From IMG/VR virus record IMGVR_UViG_3300046674_000535, positions 1 to 24,202 of that record: DNA of 24,202 nt. The stretch is one strand, 5' to 3'. This document shows, piece after piece, positions 7,291-15,168 of the stretch; the first letter of the stretch is position 1, and each line of letters opens with the position of its first letter. The translations under genes were made by a program, and so were the position numbers. Below the pieces are notes generated by a model. That model had not been told where the DNA came from, searched no databases, and saw only the letters and a list, made by a program, of their open reading frames with translations. This DNA comes from a virus.

Positions 7291-8829
7291 TCAGCGGCGA
7301 CCGTCGAAGCGATCGTCATCGGTGTCGGTGGGCAGGGTGTCGAGTTGGTCGGGGTCGGCCAGTTCGGTCAGTCCGTGGACGGCGGCGTCCATGCGGTCGG
7401 GGCTGTCCATTCCCTCGACCCAGGTGACCATCTGGCCTTCCAGGTCGGGGTATTCGCCGACGTGGTGTACGAGCTGCTGTTCGTACAGCTGGGCCACGGG
7501 AGCGGCCCGCAGGCGTTTGCCGACCTTGGCGGTGACCTCCAGGATCATGGGCATGAGGAGCCCCTGAGTGACGCCTTCGCGGCGCAGCTGCTCCCATGCC
7601 TGGGTGACGATCTGCCGCGCCATGTCGCCGCCGTAGTTCTTCTCGACCACGATCGCGTCGGCCTTGAGTTCGAGGGCGAGACGGCATGCGGCCAGGCCCC
7701 AGTCGTTGGCGCCCATCGATCCGGATCGGTCGGCCAGGACATACAGCTGCCGGTCGAAGTCGCGGCCGACGCCGATGACGCCCGTCTCGTCGCCGACCGT
7801 GGACTCTCCGCCAGCGGGGTCGACGGCGACGACGATGCGCGCCATGTCGAGGCCGGAGAACTGGACGGCGTTGATACGGGCGGTCTCTATCCACTCCCGC
7901 TTCCAGACGCCTCCCTCCGGCGGACGGGGCTTCTGCAAGTAGAGGGCGGCCCAGACGCGTTCGCCGACTCGCTTGCGGGTCTTGGCGTGGTGGGTGACGT
8001 CGAAGCGTTCGGGCCACAGCGCCTCGCCAGGAGCGCGGCCGAGCGGGTCGTCGAGACCGTCGGCGATGGCGGGCAGGTCGATGACCCGCCAGGCATCGCG
8101 CTCAGTGGCGAGGATACGTCCGGCGAGGTCGTCTTCGTGCCACCGGGTCTGGATGAGGCAGATAGCGCCGACGGGTTCGAGTCGGGTCTGCAGTACCGAA
8201 GTCCACCAGTCCCAGGCGCGCTTGCGCATGGTGGGGCTGTCGGCGTCGGCCATGTCCTTGACGGGGTCGTCGACGATGGCGATGTGTGCGCCGCGTCCGG
8301 TGAGGCCGCCGCCGATACCGGCCGCGAGGAGGCCGCCTTCGCCGCCGACGATGTCGAAGCGGTTGGCGGCCTGGCTCCCCGCCTTGAGTTGGATGCCGAG
8401 GTCGTCGCCCCAGGTGTTGATGGCGTCCCTGATCCACCGACCGTGGTCGTCAGCCAGGTCGGCGGAGTAGCTGGCGATCATCATGCGATGGCCGGGGTTG
8501 CGCCGCAGGTACCAGAGGGGCGCCCATCGGGAGGCACGTCTGCTCTTGCCGTGCCGCGGTGGCATGGTCAACATCACCCGGTCGCACCGACCCGCGGCCA
8601 TGTCGATGAACGCCTGGTCGATGAGATCCAGGTGCGGGGCCTGCATCTCGCGCCCGCCGGTGAGGATGGCAGCGAGCGCGCCTGGCGAGCGGTCCATGGC
8701 GAGTTGGCGTTCGACGCGTACCAACTCGGCGCGCAGCGTGGGAGATGCGGCGCGTGCGATGGTGCGGCGCTGTGCCGGTGGAAGAGTCTTGTAGTGGGCT
8801 TTGACGCTTTCGTGGTCGCGCGGGGTCAT
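7291..8829 (-). CDS. Terminase large subunit (packaging ATPase and nuclease)
   Basis: A 512-residue motor protein that cuts concatemeric phage DNA and pumps it through the portal. The ATPase domain has Walker A PPRHGKS (residues 90-96), Walker B IAIVDDP (183-189) and the motif QTRWHEDDLAGR (from residue 227). The C-terminal RNase H-like nuclease domain shows VVAVDPAGG with its metal-binding Asp, and a later IVVEKNYGG with an acidic Glu. Length is normal for the family. The start ATG at 8829 overlaps the small terminase stop (ATGA at 8829-8826), indicating translational coupling. Open frame continues upstream of the start but is antisense-like sequence inside the small subunit gene. Confidence 0.95.
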   Translation of the reverse strand: MTPRDHESVKAHYKTLPPAQRRTIARAASPTLRAELVRVERQLAMDRSPGALAAILTGGREMQAPHLDLIDQAFIDMAAGRCDRVMLTMPPRHGKSRRASRWAPLWYLRRNPGHRMMIASYSADLADDHGRWIRDAINTWGDDLGIQLKAGSQAANRFDIVGGEGGLLAAGIGGGLTGRGAHIAIVDDPVKDMADADSPTMRKRAWDWWTSVLQTRLEPVGAICLIQTRWHEDDLAGRILATERDAWRVIDLPAIADGLDDPLGRAPGEALWPERFDVTHHAKTRKRVGERVWAALYLQKPRPPEGGVWKREWIETARINAVQFSGLDMARIVVAVDPAGGESTVGDETGVIGVGRDFDRQLYVLADRSGSMGANDWGLAACRLALELKADAIVVEKNYGGDMARQIVTQAWEQLRREGVTQGLLMPMILEVTAKVGKRLRAAPVAQLYEQQLVHHVGEYPDLEGQMVTWVEGMDSPDRMDAAVHGLTELADPDQLDTLPTDTDDDRFDGRR

Positions 8830-9362
8830 TCGCCGTCCGGATCGGTGAGCGCGATCAGGGCGTCGAGTTCGTCGACGGTCACGTTTTCGACCTGGACCGG
8901 TCCGCCGTCCGGGCCGGACAGTTCCGTACGGACGGGCATGTCGAGGCCGAGCAGCCGTGCGCGGCGCTCCATGATCCGCAGGGTGCGGTCGATGGCGGCG
9001 AGGTCCTGGTCGCGGACGGCCTTCTTGTAGGCGACGAAGAAGAGCCGGTCGAGTCGATCGGCTTCCAGCGCGCGCAACTCGTGTACGTCGTCGTTGAGTT
9101 CGGCGCGGCGGTCGGCGAGCGCGGTGCGGACGTCCCGGCAAGCGGCGTGAATCAGGGCCTCGTTGGTGGGCGGGTCCTGGTTCTTGCGGTACCGCTCTAC
9201 TCCGTAACCCTGCGGGTAGGCGATGCCGTCAGAGTTGACGGTCGGATCGGCAGCGAGCTTGCGGGCGATCGTCAACCAGTCCACGCCGGCGAGGCGTAGA
9301 TCGATGGCGTCCGAGCGGCGGCGCGCGATGGCCGCACGCGCGGCTCTGTCGGGGCGTCCCAC
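8826..9362 (-). CDS. Terminase small subunit
   Basis: A 178-residue protein expected to recognise the packaging site and present DNA to the large subunit. The N-terminal basic region with LAGVDWLTIARKLA looks like a helix-turn-helix. The middle (about residues 70-140) is a charged helical oligomerisation region with ELNDDVHELRALEADRLDRL. The C-terminus is acidic (ELDALIALTDPDGE), fitting an interaction tail for the large subunit. GTG at 9362 has AAGGA 8 bases upstream. The 4-base overlap with the large terminase makes the identification firm by context; sequence similarity among small terminases is low. A packaging site (cos or pac) would be expected nearby, but none was recognised. Confidence 0.82.
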   Translation of the reverse strand: MGRPDRAARAAIARRRSDAIDLRLAGVDWLTIARKLAADPTVNSDGIAYPQGYGVERYRKNQDPPTNEALIHAACRDVRTALADRRAELNDDVHELRALEADRLDRLFFVAYKKAVRDQDLAAIDRTLRIMERRARLLGLDMPVRTELSGPDGGPVQVENVTVDELDALIALTDPDGE

Positions 9363-9439
9363 GGCGGGGGTCCTTCACAGCTCGGGTGCACCCCCGCGCC
9401 CGAGCTCATGATCCCACTTCCGTCCCCACTGTGCGCGTC

Positions 9440-9792
9440 CTAACTTGACTCTGTCGGGGGTCTTGGAGTTGCCGAGGTCAACTGCCCAAGGTTCGCCAGG
9501 ACTTCGGCCGGGGTATCTCGCGCTGGTCGAAGTAGCTCTGGAAGGCAGTCGGCCGGTGGGGCGTGGGTGAGGGTGAGGGTGCTGGCCCCTGCTGGATCGG
9601 TGCCGAGCAGGTCGGCGAGCCCGCTCAGCGCGACACGCCACGCTGAACACCGGGGCCACGCGGGCGCAGAGTCGGGCCAGGGCCGCCTGCGGAGCCGACT
9701 TGGTCCACTGGCCGATTGCCGTGAACGAGGGGGCCTCGGCCCAGTACGGCGGAGCAGGCGATCAACAGCCCGCTCACGACAAGTGGCGCCTC
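9440..9792 (-). pseudogene. Degraded transposase remnant, ISAs1-like
   Basis: The roughly 700 bases between the small terminase and the peptidase hold no intact gene. On the minus strand, frames can be joined to give PLVVSGLLIACSAVLG, then after a frameshift near 9736 SFTAIGQWTKSAPQAALARL followed by CARVAPVFSVA. After another shift near 9640 comes VALSGLADLLGTDPAG, running to a stop at 9440. The first two pieces match the usual N-terminal pattern of ISAs1-family DDE transposases of Streptomyces (a hydrophobic helix, then S-x-x-AIG-x-W). At least two frameshifts and the missing catalytic part mean it is dead. I saw no terminal inverted repeats. The last piece may be unrelated. Confidence 0.55.
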
Positions 9793-10057
9793 CCGCGCCG
9801 GTGGCGCGGATCTGCCAGCGTGTCTGCGATAGATGCGGAGCGCGCGGTGCTGACGCGAGGACGACTTGTTCAGGCAGACGCTGGCAGACTGGCGGCGCAT
9901 CGAAGCCCCGGTTGGAGAAGGCGACTTGGCAAGGTCACCCGTTCAATTGAAGCTTCGTTGCGTACGTGGCAGGTCACCGATACACCGTCGCACGGCCGTG
10001 AACTGCATAAATTCATGAGACGCAGGCCTCTGAAACCGCCCTGCCCTATACCCGCCT

Positions 10058-11455
10058 TCAGATTCGAGGAAAAAGCTCCTCGGTAACATGCGTAATAAAG
10101 TGATCGTGAATAACTTGATAATCGCGATCTTCTTGATTCCATAGTTTGTACCCATACCTGGCTGAAAGGATATTTTCCCGTACAGCTTGCACGTGGGTCC
10201 GCATATGAAACCGCCGTTGGGCGGATCGCATCAGCCGCTCCCCCTGAAGCTCGTCCTCATTCCATGCCGATAGGCATGCGAGCATCAGCATCGCCGAGTA
10301 GAACGATTCGAATGCCTCCGTCGCTCTGTAGGCGGCGATGGCCCCAGAGTGTCCGGCCCAGCGAAATTCTTCTCTAGCCTTCAACGGTAGCGCGGCCAAC
10401 TGCGCTACCTCAAAACCCTCTTTGAGGTCCTTCCCGATTCGGCGCTGCGACGCAATGTCGGCTCCGGCAATCGTGTGGAGCCTGAACAGCCCGGGCGTAT
10501 GTTGAGCCTTACCCGCTTCTGCGATGGTGGCGTTGAGACTGGCAGTGAACGTGGCACGGTCCGCTTCCACTTCCCGCTCGTCATGCCATGAAGAAGGCGT
10601 TTCAGATACCCCGTCGCCTACAGGAAGGTCATCTTCTGGAATTCCAATGAGGTGACCACCCTGAATGTGGGCCATTTCGTGGGCCAGCGAGAATCGCAGG
10701 GCCGCACTCCAGACAGCCCTAGGCTGGCTCACTGGGTGAACCCAGGCACTTGCATTTGTCATTTCATTCATGCGCTCAAGGAAACTCTGGATCCTGCGCC
10801 TCCCGATGGAGATCCTACCGAGTGGCATCAACAGTTTAGGGTCGTATTCTCCAACCGCTTCAAGCCAGATCTTCTCGTCGAAAACCCCCTCGAGTAGCGG
10901 CAGGAATGCAGAGGGAACTCCCTCAATGAGGGGCTTAACTGAACCCTGTCGATTAACGCCAAAGGACAGGAGCTTCAGGTAAGCAAGAATGATGACGTCA
11001 AGGACAGCACTGGCGTTCGGATCCACTGCCACATGCGTCTCTGTGACGTTTCTGTACGCCACCGAGAGATGCCATGCTATATCTGTGGTCAAACTTACCA
11101 CGACCGGCGATATTCCGATGATATATCCCGGAGAATCTCCCGGATTTTCGAACACCTGGGACTCTAGAGCGAAGGATGGGAGTAGAAAAGCCTCCACCTG
11201 GGACGCCATTTCTCTGGCCGACCGGCTATCCTCCATCCAGGAGGCCATAAGGAGGCGGTCGAGCTGGACGCGCACATCGGAGTTCCATTCGAAATGCCGC
11301 TCCCATCCGATGGCAGCGTCACGATTCGACGTCCATGCCTTTATGTATCGGGGATCATGGAAAGCACGACACAGGCTCAATGCTTCACGCGCCAGGTCGG
11401 GATTCTGCACGTCAGCGAAAAGTTCGCTCACTGGATATTCGCCCGCGTTGCTCAA
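10058..11455 (-). CDS. M48-like zinc metallopeptidase, cargo gene
   Basis: A 465-residue soluble protein with a zinc-protease signature. His259-Glu260-x-x-His263 (SLAHEMAHIQGGH) gives two zinc ligands and the catalytic Glu. REVEADRAT around Glu295 matches the third-ligand motif of M48-type gluzincins (compare REFEADR). No membrane segment is visible, unlike HtpX. The N-terminal 230 residues and the helical C-terminal 140 residues have no recognised domain. The TTG start at 11455 overlaps the stop of the upstream small gene (TTGA), so the pair is translationally coupled. The coding sequence is clearly less GC-rich than neighbouring phage genes, pointing to separate acquisition. The substrate is unknown; a defence or conflict role is inferred from the setting. 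Confidence 0.75.
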   Translation of the reverse strand: MSNAGEYPVSELFADVQNPDLAREALSLCRAFHDPRYIKAWTSNRDAAIGWERHFEWNSDVRVQLDRLLMASWMEDSRSAREMASQVEAFLLPSFALESQVFENPGDSPGYIIGISPVVVSLTTDIAWHLSVAYRNVTETHVAVDPNASAVLDVIILAYLKLLSFGVNRQGSVKPLIEGVPSAFLPLLEGVFDEKIWLEAVGEYDPKLLMPLGRISIGRRRIQSFLERMNEMTNASAWVHPVSQPRAVWSAALRFSLAHEMAHIQGGHLIGIPEDDLPVGDGVSETPSSWHDEREVEADRATFTASLNATIAEAGKAQHTPGLFRLHTIAGADIASQRRIGKDLKEGFEVAQLAALPLKAREEFRWAGHSGAIAAYRATEAFESFYSAMLMLACLSAWNEDELQGERLMRSAQRRFHMRTHVQAVRENILSARYGYKLWNQEDRDYQVIHDHFITHVTEELFPRI

Positions 11456-11871
11456 TTCGCACCGGCCGATCCATGCTGCTCAGCCTGTCCGCTGGCAGCA
11501 CTCCGGTTAGTAACAGCAGAAATCAGGGATTCCGGGACTCCCTCCCCGTCACGGAATTCTAGTTCTCCATCTTGGGATCGGATAACTACCATTCCACGAG
11601 GGAGGTCGGGGTCAGCCCTGATTACCAGCTGTTGATCCAGCGCGTCGATCACAACGCCACGGCGGAGTGTGCGACGAAGAGCATTGATCACATACACCAC
11701 AGCATGGGCACCTGCGGTGGCGGTGATCAGCGTCTCACCAAGCGAGGCACTGCCTCGTGCGTATACCGACCTAGGCTCCAGCCCTACTTCTCGGAGTGAC
11801 GATAAAAAGTCCTCCGCAGAATTCTCTACGACTGAAGCAAAAAGGCGTAGTCGAATCACTTCCCCGGACAC
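11452..11871 (-). CDS. Small partner protein coupled to the metallopeptidase
   Basis: A 139-residue protein. A GTG at 11871 is chosen because GGGGGA lies just upstream; the frame is open to 12021 but reads poorly there. The sequence alternates strands and a helix: VIRLRLFASV, then AEDFLSSLREVGLE, a hydrophobic helix (AGAHAVVYVINALRRTLRRG) and a strand pair QLVIRADP with GMVVIRSQDGELEFRDG. The layout (strand, helix, hydrophobic helix before a basic patch, final strands) loosely resembles the small effector-associated EACC1-type proteins found next to peptidases and NTPases in actinomycete conflict systems; that is a guess from pattern. The 4-base overlap with the peptidase gene shows the two work together. 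Low GC like its partner. Confidence 0.65.
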   Translation of the reverse strand: MSGEVIRLRLFASVVENSAEDFLSSLREVGLEPRSVYARGSASLGETLITATAGAHAVVYVINALRRTLRRGVVIDALDQQLVIRADPDLPRGMVVIRSQDGELEFRDGEGVPESLISAVTNRSAASGQAEQHGSAGAN

Positions 11872-12057
11872 CGGTCCCCCAACTGTGCGCACATGTGTGG
11901 TTACACACTGACAGGCCAGCCTGCTCTCCGCCAGTGGATCTGGAGAAGAACTATGGTCGCGTGACGAACGCTTGTTCGCCTGGGTGACATGTGATCCTCT
12001 CGCGGCCCCTCGCCGTGCCAACGCGCGGACAGGATGATTCTGAATGGGTCAGGACCT

Positions 12058-12090
12058 GGCGGGGGCCGAGACTGCTTCTCGGCCCCCGCC
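12058..12090. terminator. Bidirectional-type hairpin terminator
   Basis: A 14-base perfect stem (GGCGGGGGCCGAGA at 12058-12071, complement at 12077-12090) with a 5-base loop. It lies 4 bases beyond the stop of the minus-strand gene at 12095-12607 and separates the early region from the peptidase cargo unit, which would therefore need its own promoter between about 11872 and 12057. Confidence 0.8.
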
Positions 12091-12094
12091 GAGG

Positions 12095-12607
12095 TCAGAT
12101 CAGTGACATCTGCTCGCCATCGCCGGGTCTCTTCGGAGGCAGGTACTCGGGTGGGGCGTGCGGCGCGTTGCGCTCCGTTCGGAGCCACCAGGCGAACTGA
12201 TAGTTGCGGCAAGTCCGGAAACGCAACGACTTCCGGCGCGGCTCGTTCTCGGGGATGTCGTGCTCGCCCCATCCGGTGATGGGGCGAGCGTTCTCCAGGT
12301 GCACATACAGGCCCGGAACCAGGGCGGGCCCCTCCCACTGCTCTCCGGGTGCACCCTCGAAGGCGAGGTGCGCGTTGTCGCTCCACTTCCACGGGTTGGG
12401 CAGCGCGCACAGGTACCAGGCCAAGGGCGGGTTACTCTCGGGGAGTTCGATCGCCTGGTGCCGGCGACGGACGTCCAGCCGGGGACGGTCGGGCTGGCCG
12501 AAGCTGCGCAGGCAGTGTTGGTCGAGGGCTACGTGCCGCACTCCTGCCAGCCACATGATGTGGTACCGAGTTCGCGATTCCATTTGGACCTTTATTCGCT
12601 GCGACAT
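12095..12607 (-). CDS. Conserved-looking hypothetical phage protein
   Basis: A 170-residue protein beginning MSQRIKVQMESRTRYHIMWL. ATG at 12607 has GGGGAA a few bases upstream; an open frame continues to a TTG at 12631. It is rich in Trp, Pro and Arg (PPLAWYLCALPNPWKW, CRNYQFAWWLRTERN), with no membrane span and no recognised catalytic motif. It is the last gene of the minus-strand run that begins with the ParB-domain genes; its start lies 21 bases beyond the stop of the ParB-methyltransferase gene. It is followed by a strong terminator. Function unknown; context suggests a role in phage DNA metabolism. Confidence 0.7.
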   Translation of the reverse strand: MSQRIKVQMESRTRYHIMWLAGVRHVALDQHCLRSFGQPDRPRLDVRRRHQAIELPESNPPLAWYLCALPNPWKWSDNAHLAFEGAPGEQWEGPALVPGLYVHLENARPITGWGEHDIPENEPRRKSLRFRTCRNYQFAWWLRTERNAPHAPPEYLPPKRPGDGEQMSLI

Positions 12608-12627
12608 CCGTTCCCCATTTACCCGTT

Positions 12628-14073
12628 TCAATTGGCAAGAGATTTATTTCTCTCTACTACCAATTTTATCAAATTTCCCACCAATTCCAGATGCCTGTCA
12701 TGCCGGAATCCATTCGGGTAAGGCATGTTGAATTCCTCTTCGAATGCCCTCTCGTATTCCTCCTTGGGGAGCGCGATGGGGCGGCGGCAGGTGGCCTTGA
12801 TGTTCGAGCCGCTGAGGTCGGTGACCTGCACGTCCTCGAAGTAGCGGCGGAGCAGTGGCTCCAGGGTTTCGGGGGTGTGGAAACGCAGCTTCTGCCACTT
12901 CCCCTTGACGAAGTTCATCTCGACGTTGTCCCCGTCGAGGAAGCTCATCTTGGTGGTGGCGGTCTGGGAGGTGACCCGCTTGGCCTGCTCGTCCCTGAGT
13001 TCGCGGGCGAGGTTGCGGGTGCCGAGGCACACGACCCCGTCCGCCGAGCAGAGGGCGTTGACGGTGTTCATCACCCAGTGCTGGTAGTCGAGAGTGGTCG
13101 TGGCGTTGATGACGGAGTCGAGGACCACCACGTCGTACAGGCCGTTGGTCTGGATGTCCTTGTCGATGTCGCGGATCATGCCGACGACGGCGCGGATGTC
13201 GACAGCGTACGAGCCGTCCCGGCAGCGGTAGGGCTCGTAGTCGTGGATGTTGAAGCCCTTGGCGCGCAGGTGCTTGGCGTAGTCGCCGTACCCGGCGCCG
13301 AAGTCCACGACCCGGTGGGTGGGCTTGAGCCAGGGCGTGACCAACTGGTCCCAGGTCTCCGAGCCGTAGGCGAGCTTTCCAGCCTTGGCCTTTGAAGAGA
13401 ACTTGCGAAGCCTCTTGGGCTGCACGATGTGCTGGTTCCACACCGGGGCCTTGCCCTCGATGGCGGTCCAGTCGTAGACGCCGTACTCGCCGGTGAGGTC
13501 GGCGTGAAGTTGGGCGGCGTCGGCCGACGTGACGGTCCAGGCAAGGAGGTCGAAGCGGTTGATGGAGGCGACGACGGCGTATTCGGCGTTGAGGACGATG
13601 CGGCCCTGGTCGTCGATGACCACACTCCCCCAGGGGCCGTGGCCGGCGGTCATGTGCCCGATGGCGTTGACGAAGGAGAGATTCTTCCGTTCCGCGACCC
13701 GGATCGACTGCCATGGAATCCACGACCAGGCGCCGATGACGCCGGGCTCGGCGTAGACGACGCTGGCCTCGGTCTCGACTCGGTTGTGCAGCAGGTTGAA
13801 CTGGATCTCGTCCTGCAACCTGACCTTCGTGCCGAGCATGACCGCGGGCGTGTGCGTCAGGCCGATGGCCTGGAGGCCCTTGGTTCTCTGGTGGCCTGCG
13901 ACCAGCGTGCCGTCGGCGTTGAGGATGACGGGCTTCACGACACCGTGGCGGCGTAGTGACGCCTGAAGCCTGACGAACGCGTCCTCGCTGAGGCGGCGCG
14001 GGTTGTAGTCGGCGGGGCGAAGCCGGTCGAGCGGGTACGCCTCGTAGAACGTCGTGGTGGGCGCGCTGCTCAT
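12628..14073 (-). CDS. ParB-domain protein fused to a SAM-dependent methyltransferase
   Basis: A 481-residue two-domain protein. The N-terminal ParB/Sulfiredoxin-type domain (about residues 12-100) shows PADYNPRRLSEDAFVRLQAS and the nucleotide-site motif GHQRTKG (60-66). After a linker region, a Rossmann methyltransferase domain starts with motif I VVDFGAGYGD (255-264) and an acidic ribose-binding position in HDYEPY, continuing to about residue 420. No DPPY or NPPF amino-methyltransferase motif is seen, so the methyl acceptor is unclear (DNA, protein or small molecule). ATG at 14073 overlaps the preceding ParB gene's stop (ATGA), so the two are coupled. Such fusions occur in actinobacteriophages; the ParB part may give CTP- or DNA-binding or nuclease activity. 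Confidence 0.82.
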   Translation of the reverse strand: MSSAPTTTFYEAYPLDRLRPADYNPRRLSEDAFVRLQASLRRHGVVKPVILNADGTLVAGHQRTKGLQAIGLTHTPAVMLGTKVRLQDEIQFNLLHNRVETEASVVYAEPGVIGAWSWIPWQSIRVAERKNLSFVNAIGHMTAGHGPWGSVVIDDQGRIVLNAEYAVVASINRFDLLAWTVTSADAAQLHADLTGEYGVYDWTAIEGKAPVWNQHIVQPKRLRKFSSKAKAGKLAYGSETWDQLVTPWLKPTHRVVDFGAGYGDYAKHLRAKGFNIHDYEPYRCRDGSYAVDIRAVVGMIRDIDKDIQTNGLYDVVVLDSVINATTTLDYQHWVMNTVNALCSADGVVCLGTRNLARELRDEQAKRVTSQTATTKMSFLDGDNVEMNFVKGKWQKLRFHTPETLEPLLRRYFEDVQVTDLSGSNIKATCRRPIALPKEEYERAFEEEFNMPYPNGFRHDRHLELVGNLIKLVVERNKSLAN

Positions 14074-14732
14074 GCCGCCTCGCCCTCCTCGTGGGCGTGC
14101 TGCAAGACGTGCCAGCCGAAGCCGAGGTCGCTGTTGGTGTCGTCAACGAACTTCGTGTAGATGGCGTTGAGGGCTTCGACCTCTTCGGAGGTGATCCTCA
14201 CCCGCTTGGACTCCCACTGGAGATAGCCCCATTGGAGGTAGTCGACGGTGGCTGCGGCACCGGTGCCCGCGCCATCGGAAGTGAGTTCCAACGTCTCGGG
14301 AAGAGAGGTGTCGTCGAGGAGCCGGTCTACGCTCTCGCGGTCGTAGCCGGTACCGGCCAGGTCCGGGATCTCGGAGAGGATCTCGGCCAGGAGCACGGTG
14401 TCGTATCCGGCGAGGTCGTTGGTCCGGTTGTCGACGATGACGATGCGGGCCGCCGCGTCGTCGTCGACGTCGACCCAGGTGACGGCGATCTGCTCCCAGC
14501 CGAGCTGCTGGGCAGCCGCGTATGTGTGGTTACCCGCCAGGATCTCGTTGTGGCGGCCCGTGTGGGTGCCCTTGTTGACGACGATCGCGCGGTACTGGCC
14601 GTTGACGGTCAGCGATTCGGCGATCGAGGGGAGGTCACCGTTGCGGGGGTTCCGGTAGTACGGAACGAGGTCCTCGGTGGGGACGGCGAGCGGCAGGAGC
14701 AGTTCGGGGATGTTGGCGGGGGTCGGGGTCAC
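14070..14732 (-). CDS. ParB N-terminal-domain protein
   Basis: A 220-residue protein. Residues about 13-110 form a ParB-like nuclease domain: VPTEDLVPYYRNPRNGD, then SLTVNGQYRAIVVN, the motif ILAGNHTYAAAQQLGW (from residue 64) and the strand ARIVIVDNRTNDL. The region after 115 has no helix-turn-helix like that of a true chromosomal ParB, so it is not a centromere-binding protein. The C-terminal part (SKRVRITSEEVEALNAIYTK) is helical and of unknown role. GTG at 14732 has AAGGGA about 6 bases upstream. It is the first gene of a coupled pair with the ParB-methyltransferase. The likely job is in phage DNA processing or modification, inferred from family and neighbours. Confidence 0.8.
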   Translation of the reverse strand: MTPTPANIPELLLPLAVPTEDLVPYYRNPRNGDLPSIAESLTVNGQYRAIVVNKGTHTGRHNEILAGNHTYAAAQQLGWEQIAVTWVDVDDDAAARIVIVDNRTNDLAGYDTVLLAEILSEIPDLAGTGYDRESVDRLLDDTSLPETLELTSDGAGTGAAATVDYLQWGYLQWESKRVRITSEEVEALNAIYTKFVDDTNSDLGFGWHVLQHAHEEGEAA

Positions 14733-14789
14733 TGGGCGTCCCTTGTGTAGGCCGTTCCCCGCGCCCTACAGCTAGTTCAGACTAGACGA

Positions 14790-15032
14790 TCACGCCGAGC
14801 CGCGGCGGTCGCCGGGGCGAGGGTTCAGCCGGTCCGTCAGTCGCCGACCGCCCACCCATCGCTGAACGTGGTGGATGGCGGCGGCCACCAGCCCGCAGGC
14901 GGGGAAGGCCACGAGGCTGGCGAGAAGGACACCGCCACCGCCGAGCTGTACGACGACCCAGGCGGCAACGGCGATGGTCGCCATGAGCAGGACGGCCATC
15001 GCGTCGGCGGCGAAGCGGAGGAGGGTGTGCAT
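14790..15032 (-). CDS. Small two-span membrane protein
   Basis: An 80-residue protein with two hydrophobic helices (about residues 9-28, AVLLMATIAVAAWVVVQL, and 33-52, VLLASLVAFPACGLVAAAI) joined by a Gly-rich turn, and a basic C-terminal tail. The ATG at 15032 overlaps the stop of the upstream 42-residue gene (TGATG), which fixes the start and implies translational coupling, since there is no strong ribosome site of its own. It could be a holin-like or superinfection-type membrane factor, but it lies in the early region, far from where lysis genes would be expected, so no function is assigned. Confidence 0.6.
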   Translation of the reverse strand: MHTLLRFAADAMAVLLMATIAVAAWVVVQLGGGGVLLASLVAFPACGLVAAAIHHVQRWVGGRRLTDRLNPRPGDRRGSA

Positions 15033-15160
15033 CACCGGTTGTTGCAGCCGCAGATGCCGGCAGGCAGACACCAGGAGTCACAGGATCGGCGCCACACCGC
15101 ACCGGGTACGGGAGGTGTCCGGCGCTCCGGCTCGGTGGGCGGTGCCTGCTTGGCGGTCAT
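15032..15160 (-). CDS. Tiny Cys-rich protein (42 residues)
   Basis: A 42-residue ORF beginning MTAKQAPPTEPERR and ending with four cysteines in 13 residues: Cys27, Cys31, Cys37, Cys39 (SCDSWCLPAGICGC). This spacing could bind zinc or form a knuckle. It starts 8 bases after the stop of the 65-residue gene and its own stop overlaps the next start (TGATG), so it is the middle gene of a three-gene string of small ORFs. No family recognised. Coding status rests on this tight packing. Confidence 0.5.
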   Translation of the reverse strand: MTAKQAPPTEPERRTPPVPGAVWRRSCDSWCLPAGICGCNNR

Positions 15161-15168
15161 GCTCCATG

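Noticed and set aside
7174-9030. 618-residue plus-strand open frame
   Set aside because: It lies antisense to the large terminase gene, whose motifs are clear; long antisense frames are expected at this GC content.
9363-9439. Packaging (cos or pac) site just upstream of the small terminase
   Set aside because: This is a likely place, but no repeat or symmetric cut site could be recognised by eye.
9567-10086. Plus-strand frames over the gene-poor stretch
   Set aside because: Low-complexity translations without ribosome sites; the minus-strand transposase pieces explain part of this region better.
11901-12410. 169-residue minus-strand frame
   Set aside because: Crosses the perfect terminator at 12058-12090 and reads as Arg/Pro-rich shadow of the gene at 12095-12607.
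12698-14146. 482-residue minus-strand frame overlapping the ParB-methyltransferase gene
   Set aside because: Its Arg/Pro/His-rich translation is typical of an out-of-frame shadow; the other frame carries ParB and SAM motifs.
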